DNA of 64,000 nucleotides from an uncultured Steroidobacter sp. GTDB taxonomy: Bacteria; Pseudomonadota; Gammaproteobacteria; Steroidobacterales; Steroidobacteraceae. The notes below the pieces were generated by a model. That model had not been told where the DNA came from. It saw only the letters and a program-made list of their open reading frames with translations, and ran no database searches. The stretch spans positions 12,542 through 76,541 of the forward strand of contig NZ_CALFXI010000048.1 in the NCBI RefSeq assembly GCF_937958065.1, in the 5' to 3' direction. The translations under genes were made by a program, and so were the position numbers. Shown here in pieces: positions 10,194 to 18,114 of this stretch; position 1 is the first letter of the stretch, and every line of letters starts with the position of its first letter.

Positions 10194-11033
10194 ATGCATC
10201 TGCTCGGCTGGATCATTTTGTTTACTGCCCTCGGCGGCTTTCTGAGCGCGCTGGCGGCCTCGGCGTTCCTGGTCGTGCCGACCCGCGTGCGCACGCGTGT
10301 TCTGCCGCACCTGGTGAGCTTTGCGACGGGTGCCTTGCTCAGCGCCGCGTTGCTCGGACTGCTGCCCCACGCCGTCGAGTCGGCGGGTCTTTCCAAGACG
10401 CATGAAATCGGCCTGGCCCTGCTCGGCGGTCTGTTGCTGTTCTTCGTGCTGGAGAAGATGGTGCTGTGGCGGCACTGCCATGCGGATGTGTGCGAGGTCC
10501 ATGTGACGCCCGAGCCGCACGCCCATGCTCATGGTCACCACAACCACAACCATGCACACGATCATGGTCACGACCAGCGGCGCGACCAGGCGTCGGCCAC
10601 GCTCATCCTGATCGGCGACGGCTTCCACAACATCCTGGACGGTGTGCTGATCGCCGCCGCCTTCATGACCGACGTGCATCTGGGCATCGTCACGGCCATC
10701 GCCGTGTGTGCGCACGAGATCCCACAGGAAGTCGGTGATCTGGCAATTCTGCTCAATGGCGGCATGCGGCCGCTGCGCGCCCTGACGCTCAATCTGCTCA
10801 CCAGCGTGACCTCGGTAGTGGGCGGCGTGGCAGCCTATTTCGCGCTGGCGCAGGTTCAGGGGGTGCTGCCGTACGCCATTGCTCTCGCGGCATCGAGCTT
10901 TCTTTACATTGCGGTCGCGGACCTCATTCCCGGTCTGCACCGCAAGGTGGATCCCGGCTCGGGGGTCTGGCAGCTGGTGTATATCGTGCTCGGCGTGGCC
11001 GTGATCTCGGTGAGCCACAGCCTGGCGCATTGA
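10194..11033 (+). CDS. ZIP-family divalent metal transporter
   Basis: Inner-membrane permease, probably for zinc uptake or movement of related divalent cations into the cytoplasm. It has 279 residues and about eight hydrophobic segments. A cytoplasmic loop rich in histidine (about 109-126, HAHAHGHHNHNHAHDHGH) lies before the two ZIP signatures HNILDG (145-150) and HEIPQE (174-179), which build the binuclear metal site. A GTG at 10152 would add 14 residues; the ATG at 10194 sits directly before the first membrane helix and is preferred, though neither has a clear Shine-Dalgarno. It follows pgeF in the same direction after about 90 nt. No Zur box was recognised. Confidence 0.88.
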   Translation: MHLLGWIILFTALGGFLSALAASAFLVVPTRVRTRVLPHLVSFATGALLSAALLGLLPHAVESAGLSKTHEIGLALLGGLLLFFVLEKMVLWRHCHADVCEVHVTPEPHAHAHGHHNHNHAHDHGHDQRRDQASATLILIGDGFHNILDGVLIAAAFMTDVHLGIVTAIAVCAHEIPQEVGDLAILLNGGMRPLRALTLNLLTSVTSVVGGVAAYFALAQVQGVLPYAIALAASSFLYIAVADLIPGLHRKVDPGSGVWQLVYIVLGVAVISVSHSLAH

Positions 11034-11059
11034 AGGGACCGCCGGGCTGGCGGAACCCC

Positions 11060-11088
11060 GTTGAATTTTCCTACCTTGTTCCCCAGAT
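11060..11088 (+). promoter_or_regulatory. Predicted sigma-32 heat-shock promoter of clpB
   Basis: GTTGAAT at 11060-11066 and CCCCAGAT at 11081-11088, 14 nt apart, resemble the sigma-32 consensus CTTGAA (13-15 nt) CCCCATnT. It lies about 50 nt upstream of the clpB ATG. Placement in front of a classic heat-shock gene is the main support. Confidence 0.55.
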
Positions 11089-11140
11089 CGCTGCCAAGGT
11101 AAACGGCGCCGACGGCTTCGGTGCGCCGGGGAAAAGTCAT

Positions 11141-13723
11141 ATGCGAATGGATAAATTCACCAGCAAATTCCAGCAGGCCCTGGCCGATGCCCAGTCGCTG
11201 GCCGTGGGTCGCGACAACCAGTACATCGAGCCGGCGCACCTGCTGGTGGCGCTGCTCGACCAGCAAGGCGGCACCGTTCGGCATCTGCTCGACAAGGCGG
11301 GCGTGAACGTCAACCTGCTGCGCTCGCAGATGGGCGAGACGCTCGATCGGCTGCCCAAGGTCGAAGGCACCGCCGGCGAAGTGCACGTCTCCAACGAGCT
11401 CGGCCGCCTGCTCAACGTGATGGACAAGCTCGCGCAGAAGCGCGGCGACCAGTTCATCTCCAGCGAGCTGTTCGTGCTGGCGGCGCTCGAAGACAAGGGC
11501 CAGATCAGCACGGTGCTGCGCAATGCCGGCGCCGTGAAGGGCTCCATCGAGCAGGCCATCGACGAGCTGCGCGGCGGCGAGAAGGTCAACGACGCCAACG
11601 CCGAGGAGAGCCGCCAGGCGCTCGAAAAATACACCGTCGATCTCACCGAGCGCGCCGAGCAGGGCAAGCTCGATCCGGTCATCGGCCGCGATGACGAGAT
11701 CCGCCGCACCGTGCAGGTGCTGCAGCGTCGGACCAAGAACAACCCGGTGCTGATCGGCGAGCCCGGCGTCGGCAAGACCGCCATCGTCGAAGGGCTCGCG
11801 CAGCGGATCGTCAACGGCGAGGTGCCCGAAGGCCTGCGCAACAAGCGCATCCTGGCGCTCGACATGGGCGCGCTGATCGCCGGCGCGAAATTCCGTGGCG
11901 AGTTCGAAGAGCGGCTCAAGGCCGTGCTGAACGATCTCGCCAAGCAGGAAGGCCGCGTGATCCTGTTCATCGACGAGCTGCACACCATGGTCGGCGCCGG
12001 CAAGGCCGAAGGTGCCATGGACGCCGGCAACATGCTCAAGCCCGCGCTCGCTCGCGGCGAGCTGCATTGCGTGGGCGCAACGACCCTCGACGAGTATCGC
12101 AAGTACATCGAGAAGGACGCCGCGCTCGAGCGTCGTTTCCAGAAGGTGCTGGTGGATGAGCCTTCGGTGGAAGACACCATCGCCATCCTGCGCGGCTTGA
12201 AGGAGCGTTACGAAGTTCACCACGGCGTGGAGATCACCGACCCGGCGATCGTCGCGGCGGCCACGCTCTCGCATCGTTACATCACCGATCGTCAGCTGCC
12301 CGACAAGGCCATCGACCTGATCGACGAGGCCGGCTCGCGCATTCGCATGGAGATCGATTCCAAGCCCGAGGCCATGGATCGACTCGAGCGTCGCATCATC
12401 CAGCTGAAGATCGAGCGCGAGGCCCTCAAGAAAGAAACCGACGAAGCCTCCAAGAAGCGCCTGAAGGCGCTGGATGAGCAGCTGGGCGCGCTGGAAAAGG
12501 AATATTCCGACCTGGAAGAGGTGTGGAAGGCCGAGAAGGCCTCGGTGCAAAGCGCCGCGGGCATCAAGGAGGAGCTGGAGCGCACCAAGACCGAATTGGA
12601 GACGGCACGACGCGCGCAGGATCTCGCGCGCATGTCGGAGCTGGCGTACGGCCGCATCCCCGAGTTGGAGCGTCGTCTCGCCGCGGCCACGGCGGCCGAG
12701 CAGCAGGCGGATCAAAAGAAACTGCTGCGTAACAAGGTCACCGATGAGGAGATCGCCGAAGTCGTGAGCAAGTGGACCGGCATCCCGATCTCCAAGATGC
12801 TCGAAGGCGAGAAGGAAAAGCTGCTGCGCATGGAGGAGCAGTTGGGCAAGCGCGTGGTCGGCCAGCGCGAGGCGGTCACTGCCGTGGCGGACGCGATCCG
12901 TCGCTCACGCGCCGGCCTGTCCGATCCGAACCGGCCCAATGGGTCCTTCCTGTTCCTCGGTCCGACCGGTGTCGGCAAGACCGAGCTGAGCAAGGCGCTC
13001 GCGGAGTTCCTGTTCGACACCGAAGAGGCCATGGTCCGCATCGACATGTCGGAGTTCATGGAGAAACATTCCGTGGCTCGGCTGATCGGCGCGCCTCCGG
13101 GCTATGTCGGCTATGAAGAGGGCGGGTATCTGACCGAGGCCGTGCGTCGCCGGCCGTATTCGGTGCTGTTGCTGGACGAGGTCGAAAAAGCCCATCCGGA
13201 TGTGTTCAACGTGCTGTTGCAGGTGCTGGACGACGGCCGCCTCACCGACGGTCAGGGGCGCACGGTCGACTTCCGTAACACCGTGATCATCATGACGTCG
13301 AACCTGGGCTCGAACGTCATCCAGGAGCTGGCGGGCGAGGCCAACTACCCGAGGATGAAACAAGCGGTGCTGGAGATCGTGCAACAGCACTTCCGGCCCG
13401 AGTTCATCAACCGCGTCGACGACATCGTCGTGTTCCATCCACTGGGCCGCGATCAGCTGCGGGCCATCGTGGACATCCAGCTGGCGTACCTGCGGCGGCG
13501 GCTGGCGGAGCGGGATATCGAGCTGCAGCTCGACGAGGCGGCCACCGATCGGCTGGCCGAAGCCGGCTTCGATCCGGTGTACGGCGCCCGCCCGTTGAAG
13601 CGCGCCATTCAGCAGCAGCTGGAAAACCCATTGGCCCAGCGCATCCTCCGGGGCGAGTTCGGTCCCGGCTCGAAGGTGCGCGTCACGGTCAAGGATGGCG
13701 AGCTGGCGTTTGCGCGGGGCTGA
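11141..13723 (+). CDS. clpB: Protein disaggregase ClpB (Hsp104 family)
   Basis: Hexameric AAA+ chaperone that pulls polypeptides out of aggregates together with DnaK/DnaJ/GrpE. It has 860 residues, a normal length. The order is Clp-N repeat domain (1-145), first AAA+ module with Walker A GEPGVGKT and Walker B ILFIDELH, a coiled-coil M domain of about 120 residues rich in Glu/Lys (from about 405), and second AAA+ module with GPTGVGKTE and VLLLDEVEKAH. No ClpP-interaction tripeptide was seen, as expected for ClpB. The start at 11141 (MRMDKFTSKFQ) matches the family N-terminus; the open frame extends upstream without support. A sigma-32-like promoter precedes it. Confidence 0.97.
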   Translation: MRMDKFTSKFQQALADAQSLAVGRDNQYIEPAHLLVALLDQQGGTVRHLLDKAGVNVNLLRSQMGETLDRLPKVEGTAGEVHVSNELGRLLNVMDKLAQKRGDQFISSELFVLAALEDKGQISTVLRNAGAVKGSIEQAIDELRGGEKVNDANAEESRQALEKYTVDLTERAEQGKLDPVIGRDDEIRRTVQVLQRRTKNNPVLIGEPGVGKTAIVEGLAQRIVNGEVPEGLRNKRILALDMGALIAGAKFRGEFEERLKAVLNDLAKQEGRVILFIDELHTMVGAGKAEGAMDAGNMLKPALARGELHCVGATTLDEYRKYIEKDAALERRFQKVLVDEPSVEDTIAILRGLKERYEVHHGVEITDPAIVAAATLSHRYITDRQLPDKAIDLIDEAGSRIRMEIDSKPEAMDRLERRIIQLKIEREALKKETDEASKKRLKALDEQLGALEKEYSDLEEVWKAEKASVQSAAGIKEELERTKTELETARRAQDLARMSELAYGRIPELERRLAAATAAEQQADQKKLLRNKVTDEEIAEVVSKWTGIPISKMLEGEKEKLLRMEEQLGKRVVGQREAVTAVADAIRRSRAGLSDPNRPNGSFLFLGPTGVGKTELSKALAEFLFDTEEAMVRIDMSEFMEKHSVARLIGAPPGYVGYEEGGYLTEAVRRRPYSVLLLDEVEKAHPDVFNVLLQVLDDGRLTDGQGRTVDFRNTVIIMTSNLGSNVIQELAGEANYPRMKQAVLEIVQQHFRPEFINRVDDIVVFHPLGRDQLRAIVDIQLAYLRRRLAERDIELQLDEAATDRLAEAGFDPVYGARPLKRAIQQQLENPLAQRILRGEFGPGSKVRVTVKDGELAFARG

Positions 13724-13812
13724 TTTTTTCCGTTCGCAATAGCTTGAAGATTCGGTGTCGGCCCCTATGATGCGCCGACGCCGAGTCGCCTTGTTTGTGA
13801 CCGAGAATAACC

Positions 13813-14253
13813 ATGCCGTTTTACGAATACGAATGCAGTAACTGCAAGTTCTACGTCGAGACCCTGCAGAAGATTTCCGATGAGCCGCTGCGCAAATGCC
13901 CCAGCTGCAACAAGTCGACGCTGAAGAAACTGATCTCCGCGCCGGTGTTCCGCCTCAAGGGCGACGGCTGGTACGAGACCGACTTCAAGTCCGATGGCGA
14001 GGACAAGCGCAATCTCGCCGACCGTGAGGAGCCGGCGGAGAAGTCCGAGGACAAGGCCGCCAGCAGCGAGGCCAAGGCCGAGAAGCCGGAGAAGAAGGTC
14101 GAGTCCAAGCCGGAAGTGAAGACCGCAGCGGCCCGCAAGCCGGCCGCCAAGGCTGCACCGGCCAAGGGCAAGAAGCCGGCCGCCAAGGCCCCGGCCAAGC
14201 GCCCGGCGCCGAAGAAGGCCGCGCCGGCGAAGAAGAAAGCCAAGCGGCGGTAA
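13813..14253 (+). CDS. FmdB-family zinc-ribbon protein with long Lys/Ala/Pro tail
   Basis: Small putative regulatory protein of the FmdB/CxxC_CXXC_SSSS family; its molecular role is unknown. The N-terminal 60 residues hold the zinc ribbon, with Cys8/Cys11 and Cys29/Cys32, followed by FRLKGDGWYETDFK, a family hallmark. Residues from about 65 to 146 form a low-complexity tail of Glu/Lys then Ala/Lys/Pro repeats (KPAAK, PAKG, APKKA), resembling histone H1-like tails and probably disordered and nucleic-acid binding. It lies upstream of aspS, a conserved neighbourhood in gammaproteobacteria. Confidence 0.88.
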   Translation: MPFYEYECSNCKFYVETLQKISDEPLRKCPSCNKSTLKKLISAPVFRLKGDGWYETDFKSDGEDKRNLADREEPAEKSEDKAASSEAKAEKPEKKVESKPEVKTAAARKPAAKAAPAKGKKPAAKAPAKRPAPKKAAPAKKKAKRR

Positions 14254-14263
14254 TCGTCCCGCA

Positions 14264-14380
14264 GGGGGCAGATTCCAATCTGCCCCCGCTGGCCTGGAAA
14301 GGGGACGGGTTTGTTTCTGTCCCCGGCGGCGCCGCTCCGAGGCTGACACAATTCAACTCCGTCCCGCCTTTTCAGGGACG
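14264..14380. repeat. Cluster of three palindromes between fmdB and aspS (REP-like)
   Basis: Three hairpins in 117 bp. The first has perfect 11-bp arms, GGGGGCAGATT and AATCTGCCCCC, at 14264-14274 and 14277-14287. The second pairs GGGGAC (14301-14306) with GTCCCC (14319-14324) around a T-rich loop. The third pairs CGTCCC (14360-14365) with GGGACG (14375-14380). GGGGAC...GTCCCC palindromes resemble REP-type extragenic repeats of gammaproteobacteria. No T-run follows, so terminator function is doubtful. Similar half-motifs occur near 22483 and 24766. Confidence 0.5.
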
Positions 14381-14464
14381 GGACGCGGCGTCGGCGGCCC
14401 CTTGCTTGCGCCGCCTCGGGGGGCTCCGTAACATCCCGCGCTCCCTACGTCCCGAGCCTTTTCC

Positions 14465-16246
14465 ATGCGCTCCCATTATTGCGGCCAGGTCAACGAATCC
14501 CTCATCGGCAAGGAAGTCAGCGTCGCTGGCTGGGTGCACCGCCGGCGTGACCACGGCGGCGTGATTTTCGTCGACCTGCGCGACCGCGAGGGTCTGCTGC
14601 AGATCGTGTTCGACCCCGATGCCAAGGACGTGTTCGCGGACGCCGAGCGTCTGCGCAGCGAGTTCTGCATCCGCATCAAGGGGCTGGTCCGTGCCCGCCC
14701 GGGGGGCACCGCGAACGCCAATCTGGCCTCCGGCCAGGTCGAACTGCTGGCCCGCGAGCTGGAAATCCTGAGCCGCTCCGAGACCCCGCCGTTCCATCAC
14801 GACGAGCCGGTCAACGAAGAGCTGCGCCTGAAGTACCGCTACCTCGACCTGCGTCGCGACGTGATGCAGAAGCGCATCCGCCTGCGCCATCAGGTGACGC
14901 GCGCCATGCGCCGGTACCTGGACGACAACGGCTTCATCGACATCGAAACCCCGATGCTCACCAAGGCGACCCCGGAAGGCGCGCGCGACTATCTCGTACC
15001 GAGCCGCACGCATCCCGGTCAGTTCTTCGCGCTGCCTCAGTCGCCGCAGCTGTTCAAGCAGCTGCTGATGATGGCGGGCTACGATCGTTACTATCAGATC
15101 GTCCGCTGCTTCCGTGACGAAGACCTGCGCGCCGAGCGTCAGCCGGAATTCACTCAGCTCGATATCGAGACGTCGTTCCTGAGCGAAGAGCAGATCATGC
15201 AGCTGATGGAGGAGCTGATCCGTTCCATCTTCAAGACCGTGCTCGGCGACGAGCTGCCGAACCCGTTCCCCCGCATGACCTACGCCGAAGCGATGCGTCG
15301 CTACGCGTCGGACAAGCCGGACCTGCGTATCCCTCTGGAGCTGGTCGACGTTGCCGATCTCGTGAAGGGCTGCGAGTTCAAGGTGTTCTCCGGCCCGGCC
15401 TCGAATCCGGACGGCCGCGTGGTCGCCCTCCGCGTGCCGGAAGGCGGCACGAAGCTGTCACGCAAGGAAATCGACGATTACACGACGTTCGTCGGACGCT
15501 ACGGCGCGAAGGGCCTCGCCTACGTGAAGGTGAACGAGAAGGCCAAGGGCCGCGACGGGCTGCAGTCGCCCATTCTCAAATTCCTCAGCGACGACGCCGT
15601 GAACGGCATCCTGTCCCGCACCGGCGCGCAGGATGGCGATTTGATTTTCTTCGGCGCGGATACGGCGAAGGTGGTGAATGATTCCATCGGCGCGCTGCGT
15701 ATCAAGGTCGGTCATGACATGAAGATGACCAAGACCGGCTGGCATCCGCTGTGGGTCGTCGACTTCCCGATGTTCGAATGGGATCCGGAGGCGAAGCGCT
15801 GGGCCGCGCTCCATCACCCGTTCACCGCGCCTCGTATCGAAGATGCAGCGGCGCTGCGTGCCGATCCGAAGAATGCCCTGTCGAAGGGTTACGACATGGT
15901 GCTCAACGGCTCCGAAATCGGCGGCGGCTCGGTGCGTATTCACCGCCAGGAGATGCAGTCGACGGTGTTCGATCTGCTCGGCATCTCGCCGGAGGAAGCG
16001 CAAGTCAAGTTCGGCTTCCTGCTCGAAGCGCTCAAGTTCGGCACGCCGCCGCATGGTGGCATCGCGTTCGGCTTGGATCGCATCGTGATGTTCATGGCGG
16101 GCACGGATTCGATCCGCGACGTCATTGCGTTCCCGAAGACGCAGACCGCGGCGGATTTGATGACCAGTGCACCGACCGGCGTGAGCGAAGAGCAGCTGAA
16201 GGAGCTGCATATTCGGGTGAAGCTGCCGGTGAAGGTGGAGGGGTAA
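14465..16246 (+). CDS. aspS: Aspartyl-tRNA synthetase, possibly non-discriminating (Asp/Asn)
   Basis: Class II synthetase charging tRNA-Asp. It has 593 residues: OB-fold anticodon domain (1-110), catalytic core with class II motifs (QSPQLFKQLLM; FRDEDLRAERQPEFTQLDIE; GGIAFGLDRIVM) and the bacterial GAD insertion domain (about 290-420). His30 in RRRDHGG and Gly in ARPGG match the residues that in Pseudomonas aeruginosa AspRS give relaxed tRNA specificity. The enzyme may therefore also form Asp-tRNA-Asn for a GatCAB pathway; no gat genes lie in the window, so this is inference. The ATG at 14465 fits the family N-terminus MRSHYCG. Confidence 0.96.
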   Translation: MRSHYCGQVNESLIGKEVSVAGWVHRRRDHGGVIFVDLRDREGLLQIVFDPDAKDVFADAERLRSEFCIRIKGLVRARPGGTANANLASGQVELLARELEILSRSETPPFHHDEPVNEELRLKYRYLDLRRDVMQKRIRLRHQVTRAMRRYLDDNGFIDIETPMLTKATPEGARDYLVPSRTHPGQFFALPQSPQLFKQLLMMAGYDRYYQIVRCFRDEDLRAERQPEFTQLDIETSFLSEEQIMQLMEELIRSIFKTVLGDELPNPFPRMTYAEAMRRYASDKPDLRIPLELVDVADLVKGCEFKVFSGPASNPDGRVVALRVPEGGTKLSRKEIDDYTTFVGRYGAKGLAYVKVNEKAKGRDGLQSPILKFLSDDAVNGILSRTGAQDGDLIFFGADTAKVVNDSIGALRIKVGHDMKMTKTGWHPLWVVDFPMFEWDPEAKRWAALHHPFTAPRIEDAAALRADPKNALSKGYDMVLNGSEIGGGSVRIHRQEMQSTVFDLLGISPEEAQVKFGFLLEALKFGTPPHGGIAFGLDRIVMFMAGTDSIRDVIAFPKTQTAADLMTSAPTGVSEEQLKELHIRVKLPVKVEG

Positions 16247-16263
16247 CACCCGTAGTTGGCGCT

Positions 16264-16319
16264 GGCGCGCGCGAAGCGCGCCGCGGCTCCGACGCCTTGC
16301 GCCTCGCGCGTTGAGGCGC
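16264..16319. repeat. Two GC-rich hairpins after aspS
   Basis: GGCGCGC/GCGCGCC (16264-16270, 16276-16282) and GCGCCTC/GAGGCGC (16299-16305, 16313-16319), each with perfect 7-bp arms. They lie 18-73 nt past the aspS stop. They may slow transcription at the end of aspS but lack a U-tract. Confidence 0.4.
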
Positions 16320-16396
16320 GCTTCACGTCTCGCGTGTTCTTTGGCGCGAGAAGATTCCGTTACCTTCGGCTGCGCGGGTCGATCTCGGTGCGGAAC

Positions 16397-16723
16397 TTAA
16401 CATTCGGCGTTTCTGCGGAAACGTGACGTTCCCGCTTCTCCCTCGTTTGCCGGGCGATGGAATTTAACAGTCAGCACTCCAGCTGGAGGATGCTCCGGCC
16501 AAGCGCCTATGGGGCGCTTTCCGGATCGGCACAGCCCGAGCGCATGGCGTGTGTGACGGAACAGAATGTAGCGCCTGATCTGCTGCAGATACGCCTGCTC
16601 GGTGCGGATGCTGCACTGGCGGATTCGTATCAGGTCCCGCATTTGGTCGGCCGCCGCGAAGGCTGGATCGTCGTTCTCATCTGTAACAGGCCCGTTCTTA
16701 TTATGTGCTCTCATCGCCTTCAT
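16397..16723 (-). pseudogene. Truncated integron-type tyrosine integrase (IntI-like N-terminal fragment)
   Basis: About 108 codons, of which residues 20-65 match the N-terminal SAM-like domain of integron integrases: MRDLIRIRQCSIRTEQAYL then QQIRRYILFRHTRH (family pattern IRxxHYSIRTEQAYxxWIRRFILFHxKRHP). After RHAL the similarity stops. The rest, including the catalytic Arg/His/Tyr domain, is absent; the frame reads unrelated sequence to a stop at 16397. The gene points away from the block of small plus-strand genes that begins about 110 nt from its start, which is the intI-attI-cassette layout. It is therefore read as a dead integron platform. The 25-bp repeat at 16462 lies inside its 3' part, at or near the point of truncation. 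Confidence 0.7.
16462..16486 (+). repeat. Direct repeat copy 1 flanking the cassette-like block
   Basis: ATTTAACAG-TCAGC-ACTCCAGCTGG. A second copy in the same orientation lies at 21779-21803. The 9-bp left and 11-bp right parts are identical, while the central five bases differ, all by transitions. The two copies bracket most of the small-gene block. Confidence 0.6.
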
Positions 16724-16830
16724 GGCCTCATGGGTTGGTATCTACGGGGGTGGTCGGCGAAGATCGATGGCAGATGACAGGGCGGCACATGAAGAACGCA
16801 AGAGACGCTACCGGTGGAAATGGTAGGCTG

Positions 16831-16887
16831 CGCTAACAAGCCGGTGTGTCCGACTCGCAAAGGCGGAGCGCCCTGTTGTGGTCGGGC
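16831..16887 (+). other. attI/attC-like junction before the first cassette gene (degenerate)
   Basis: CGCTAAC at 16831 and GTCGGGC at 16881 are one-mismatch versions of the integron boxes RYYYAAC and GTTRRRY, 57 bp apart. The interior contains CCGACTCGCA, shared with other junctions in this block (near 18070 and 18634, and as CCGAGTCGCA near 17849). The next gene starts 10 nt after the right box. Weak on its own; supported by position between the intI fragment and the first small gene. Confidence 0.4.
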
Positions 16888-16896
16888 GTCGATCAA

Positions 16897-17352
16897 ATGA
16901 CGGCGATTCTGCAGCGGCTCCGAGACCTGTTCTCGGCTTGGGATAGGCTGGTGCCCATGGGGTTGTTGTTGAAGCTGGTGCCTGGCGTCGTTTTCCCCCG
17001 AGACACGCGCTTGCTTGACATCGGCGGCTTTCGTCCAGACGGTTTTGCGTTTGGAATCGAGATCCTCAACGACGATCAGACTTCAATGGATTTCGTAGTC
17101 TGGGTGCTGATGGAGCACGTGGGGCTTGATCAGGAAACGGCGGTAAAGAGGATGTTGGATATCCATACGGAGGGCGGCGTGCTGCTGACAGCGGAATCGG
17201 AGGCGGAGGCCGAGCGGATTGCTGCTGTTGTGGTCTCGCACGCAAAGGAGCGCAATTATCCTCTCGTTTGTCGAGCAGTGAGTGCCCAACAAGGGCATGC
17301 GGGCGGTGCGCTGGGCGCGAGCGCCTCATTGCGGGGGTTGGGCGTCCGATGA
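16897..17352 (+). CDS. ClpS-like adaptor with N-terminal extension
   Basis: Residues 52-130 of 151 match the ClpS core, which delivers N-degron substrates to ClpA. The substrate-pocket residues are present: NDDQTSMDFVVWVLM gives Asn58, Asp59, Asp60, Thr62 and Met64, and His90 is in LDIHTEGG. The first 50 residues are an extension not found in standard ClpS. The ATG at 16897 is preferred to a GTG at 16846, because that GTG lies inside the attC-like junction. The 3' end reads through a predicted attC site (17284-17343), and its stop overlaps the next ATG (ATGA). Genomes of this group normally carry clpS next to clpA, so this is probably a second copy. Interaction with ClpA is inference. Confidence 0.75.
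   Translation: MTAILQRLRDLFSAWDRLVPMGLLLKLVPGVVFPRDTRLLDIGGFRPDGFAFGIEILNDDQTSMDFVVWVLMEHVGLDQETAVKRMLDIHTEGGVLLTAESEAEAERIAAVVVSHAKERNYPLVCRAVSAQQGHAGGALGASASLRGLGVR
17284..17343 (+). repeat. attC-like recombination site (best candidate)
   Basis: Starts GCCCAAC (17284-17290) and ends GTTGGGC (17337-17343). The two are perfect reverse complements and match the integron R'' and R' consensus. Length is 60 bp, typical of short attC sites. An internal dyad GCGCT...AGCGC gives a central hairpin. The next gene starts 5 nt after the right box, as in cassettes. No other known role explains it. Confidence 0.6.
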
Positions 17353-17807
17353 GCTCCGAGTCTGTCACGCTATACACATCGGCCAAGGACTGCGTCATTT
17401 GGAGCGGAATGCTGGGCGGTATTCTGCTTAGTGGTGTCGTCATCACGGCGGCGCTAAACGGAGAATTTTCTCTGAGCCGAATACCGCAGCTATCAGCCCT
17501 GGGGCTCGTGTTTGCGTTGGTGTTGGGATTGCTCCTCTTCGGTTTTGGTTGGCTTGGAAGAGTGACAGTATCGCCGGAGGGGATTGAAGCTCCGAGATTC
17601 TCTGGCTCCAGAGACTTCCTCGCTTGGAATGCGATTCGGCGCGCCATTCCTGGAAGTATTTCGGGTTGGCCGTGCACGATGATCGCCGGCGGCTCTCCCG
17701 AGAAGATTCTGTACATCATGCTCATAGGGGATGCTAAGCGAGGCTTTATCGGTGTGCTTCGCGAGTACGCCGGTGCTGATCATGTGCTTACAGAGCATCT
17801 GTGTTAG
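17349..17807 (+). CDS. Small membrane protein, possible bacterial PH-like domain
   Basis: A 152-residue protein not recognised with confidence. Two hydrophobic helices near residues 18-36 and 50-70 are followed by a soluble part with RVTVSPEGIEAPRF and FLAWNAIRRAI, which look like strands of a PH-like membrane-associated domain. Its ATG overlaps the stop of the ClpS-like gene and lies directly after a predicted attC right box. Another attC-like site starts 4 nt after its stop. This is the organisation of a gene cassette. Function unknown. Confidence 0.6.
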   Translation: MSSESVTLYTSAKDCVIWSGMLGGILLSGVVITAALNGEFSLSRIPQLSALGLVFALVLGLLLFGFGWLGRVTVSPEGIEAPRFSGSRDFLAWNAIRRAIPGSISGWPCTMIAGGSPEKILYIMLIGDAKRGFIGVLREYAGADHVLTEHLC

Positions 17808-17811
17808 CAAT

Positions 17812-17913
17812 ACCCAACAACTGCGTGGAGTCCACGCGCATTGCGCGCCCGAGTCGCAAAGTCCTTCGGTCTTTGCCCACCTGGTTGTTCGATCAAGAAC
17901 CGGCGAGTTGGGT
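17812..17913 (+). repeat. attC-like recombination site
   Basis: ACCCAAC at 17812-17818 and GTTGGGT at 17907-17913 are exact reverse complements fitting the R''/R' consensus, 102 bp end to end. Interior hairpins include GCGTGGA/TCCACGC and GCAAAG/CTTTGC, plus the CCGAGTCGCA motif. It begins 4 nt after a gene stop. No clear gene follows within 200 bp, suggesting a lost or empty cassette. Confidence 0.5.
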
Positions 17914-18114
17914 ATCGTTCATGGCGCACAGAGGTTCGTGTCCACTCATCTATGCTTCAGCAAAGCTGAGCGAGAAACGCTGACGGGTCTCGCGTCTAAG
18001 GTTGGCTCAAGCAGGGTATCCAAGAGCTTTCCTAGCCATGTCGGCATAAACACAAAACGAGCCGCTGGTGCCGACTCGCAATAGCGAGGCACTTTTGCTC
18101 GCAAAGGAGTAGCG
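17914..18114. other. Gap without a gene inside the cassette-like block
   Basis: No convincing coding sequence. The right end (18068-18106) holds TGCCGACTCGCA and a GCGAGGCAC...GCTCGC dyad, resembling the interior of the attC-like sites, immediately before the next ATG at 18115. Clear R''/R' boxes are missing, so it may be a decayed site. Confidence 0.35.

Noticed and set aside
10904..12715. 603-codon minus-strand frame
   Set aside because: Antisense of clpB with low-complexity Leu/Arg/Asp translation.
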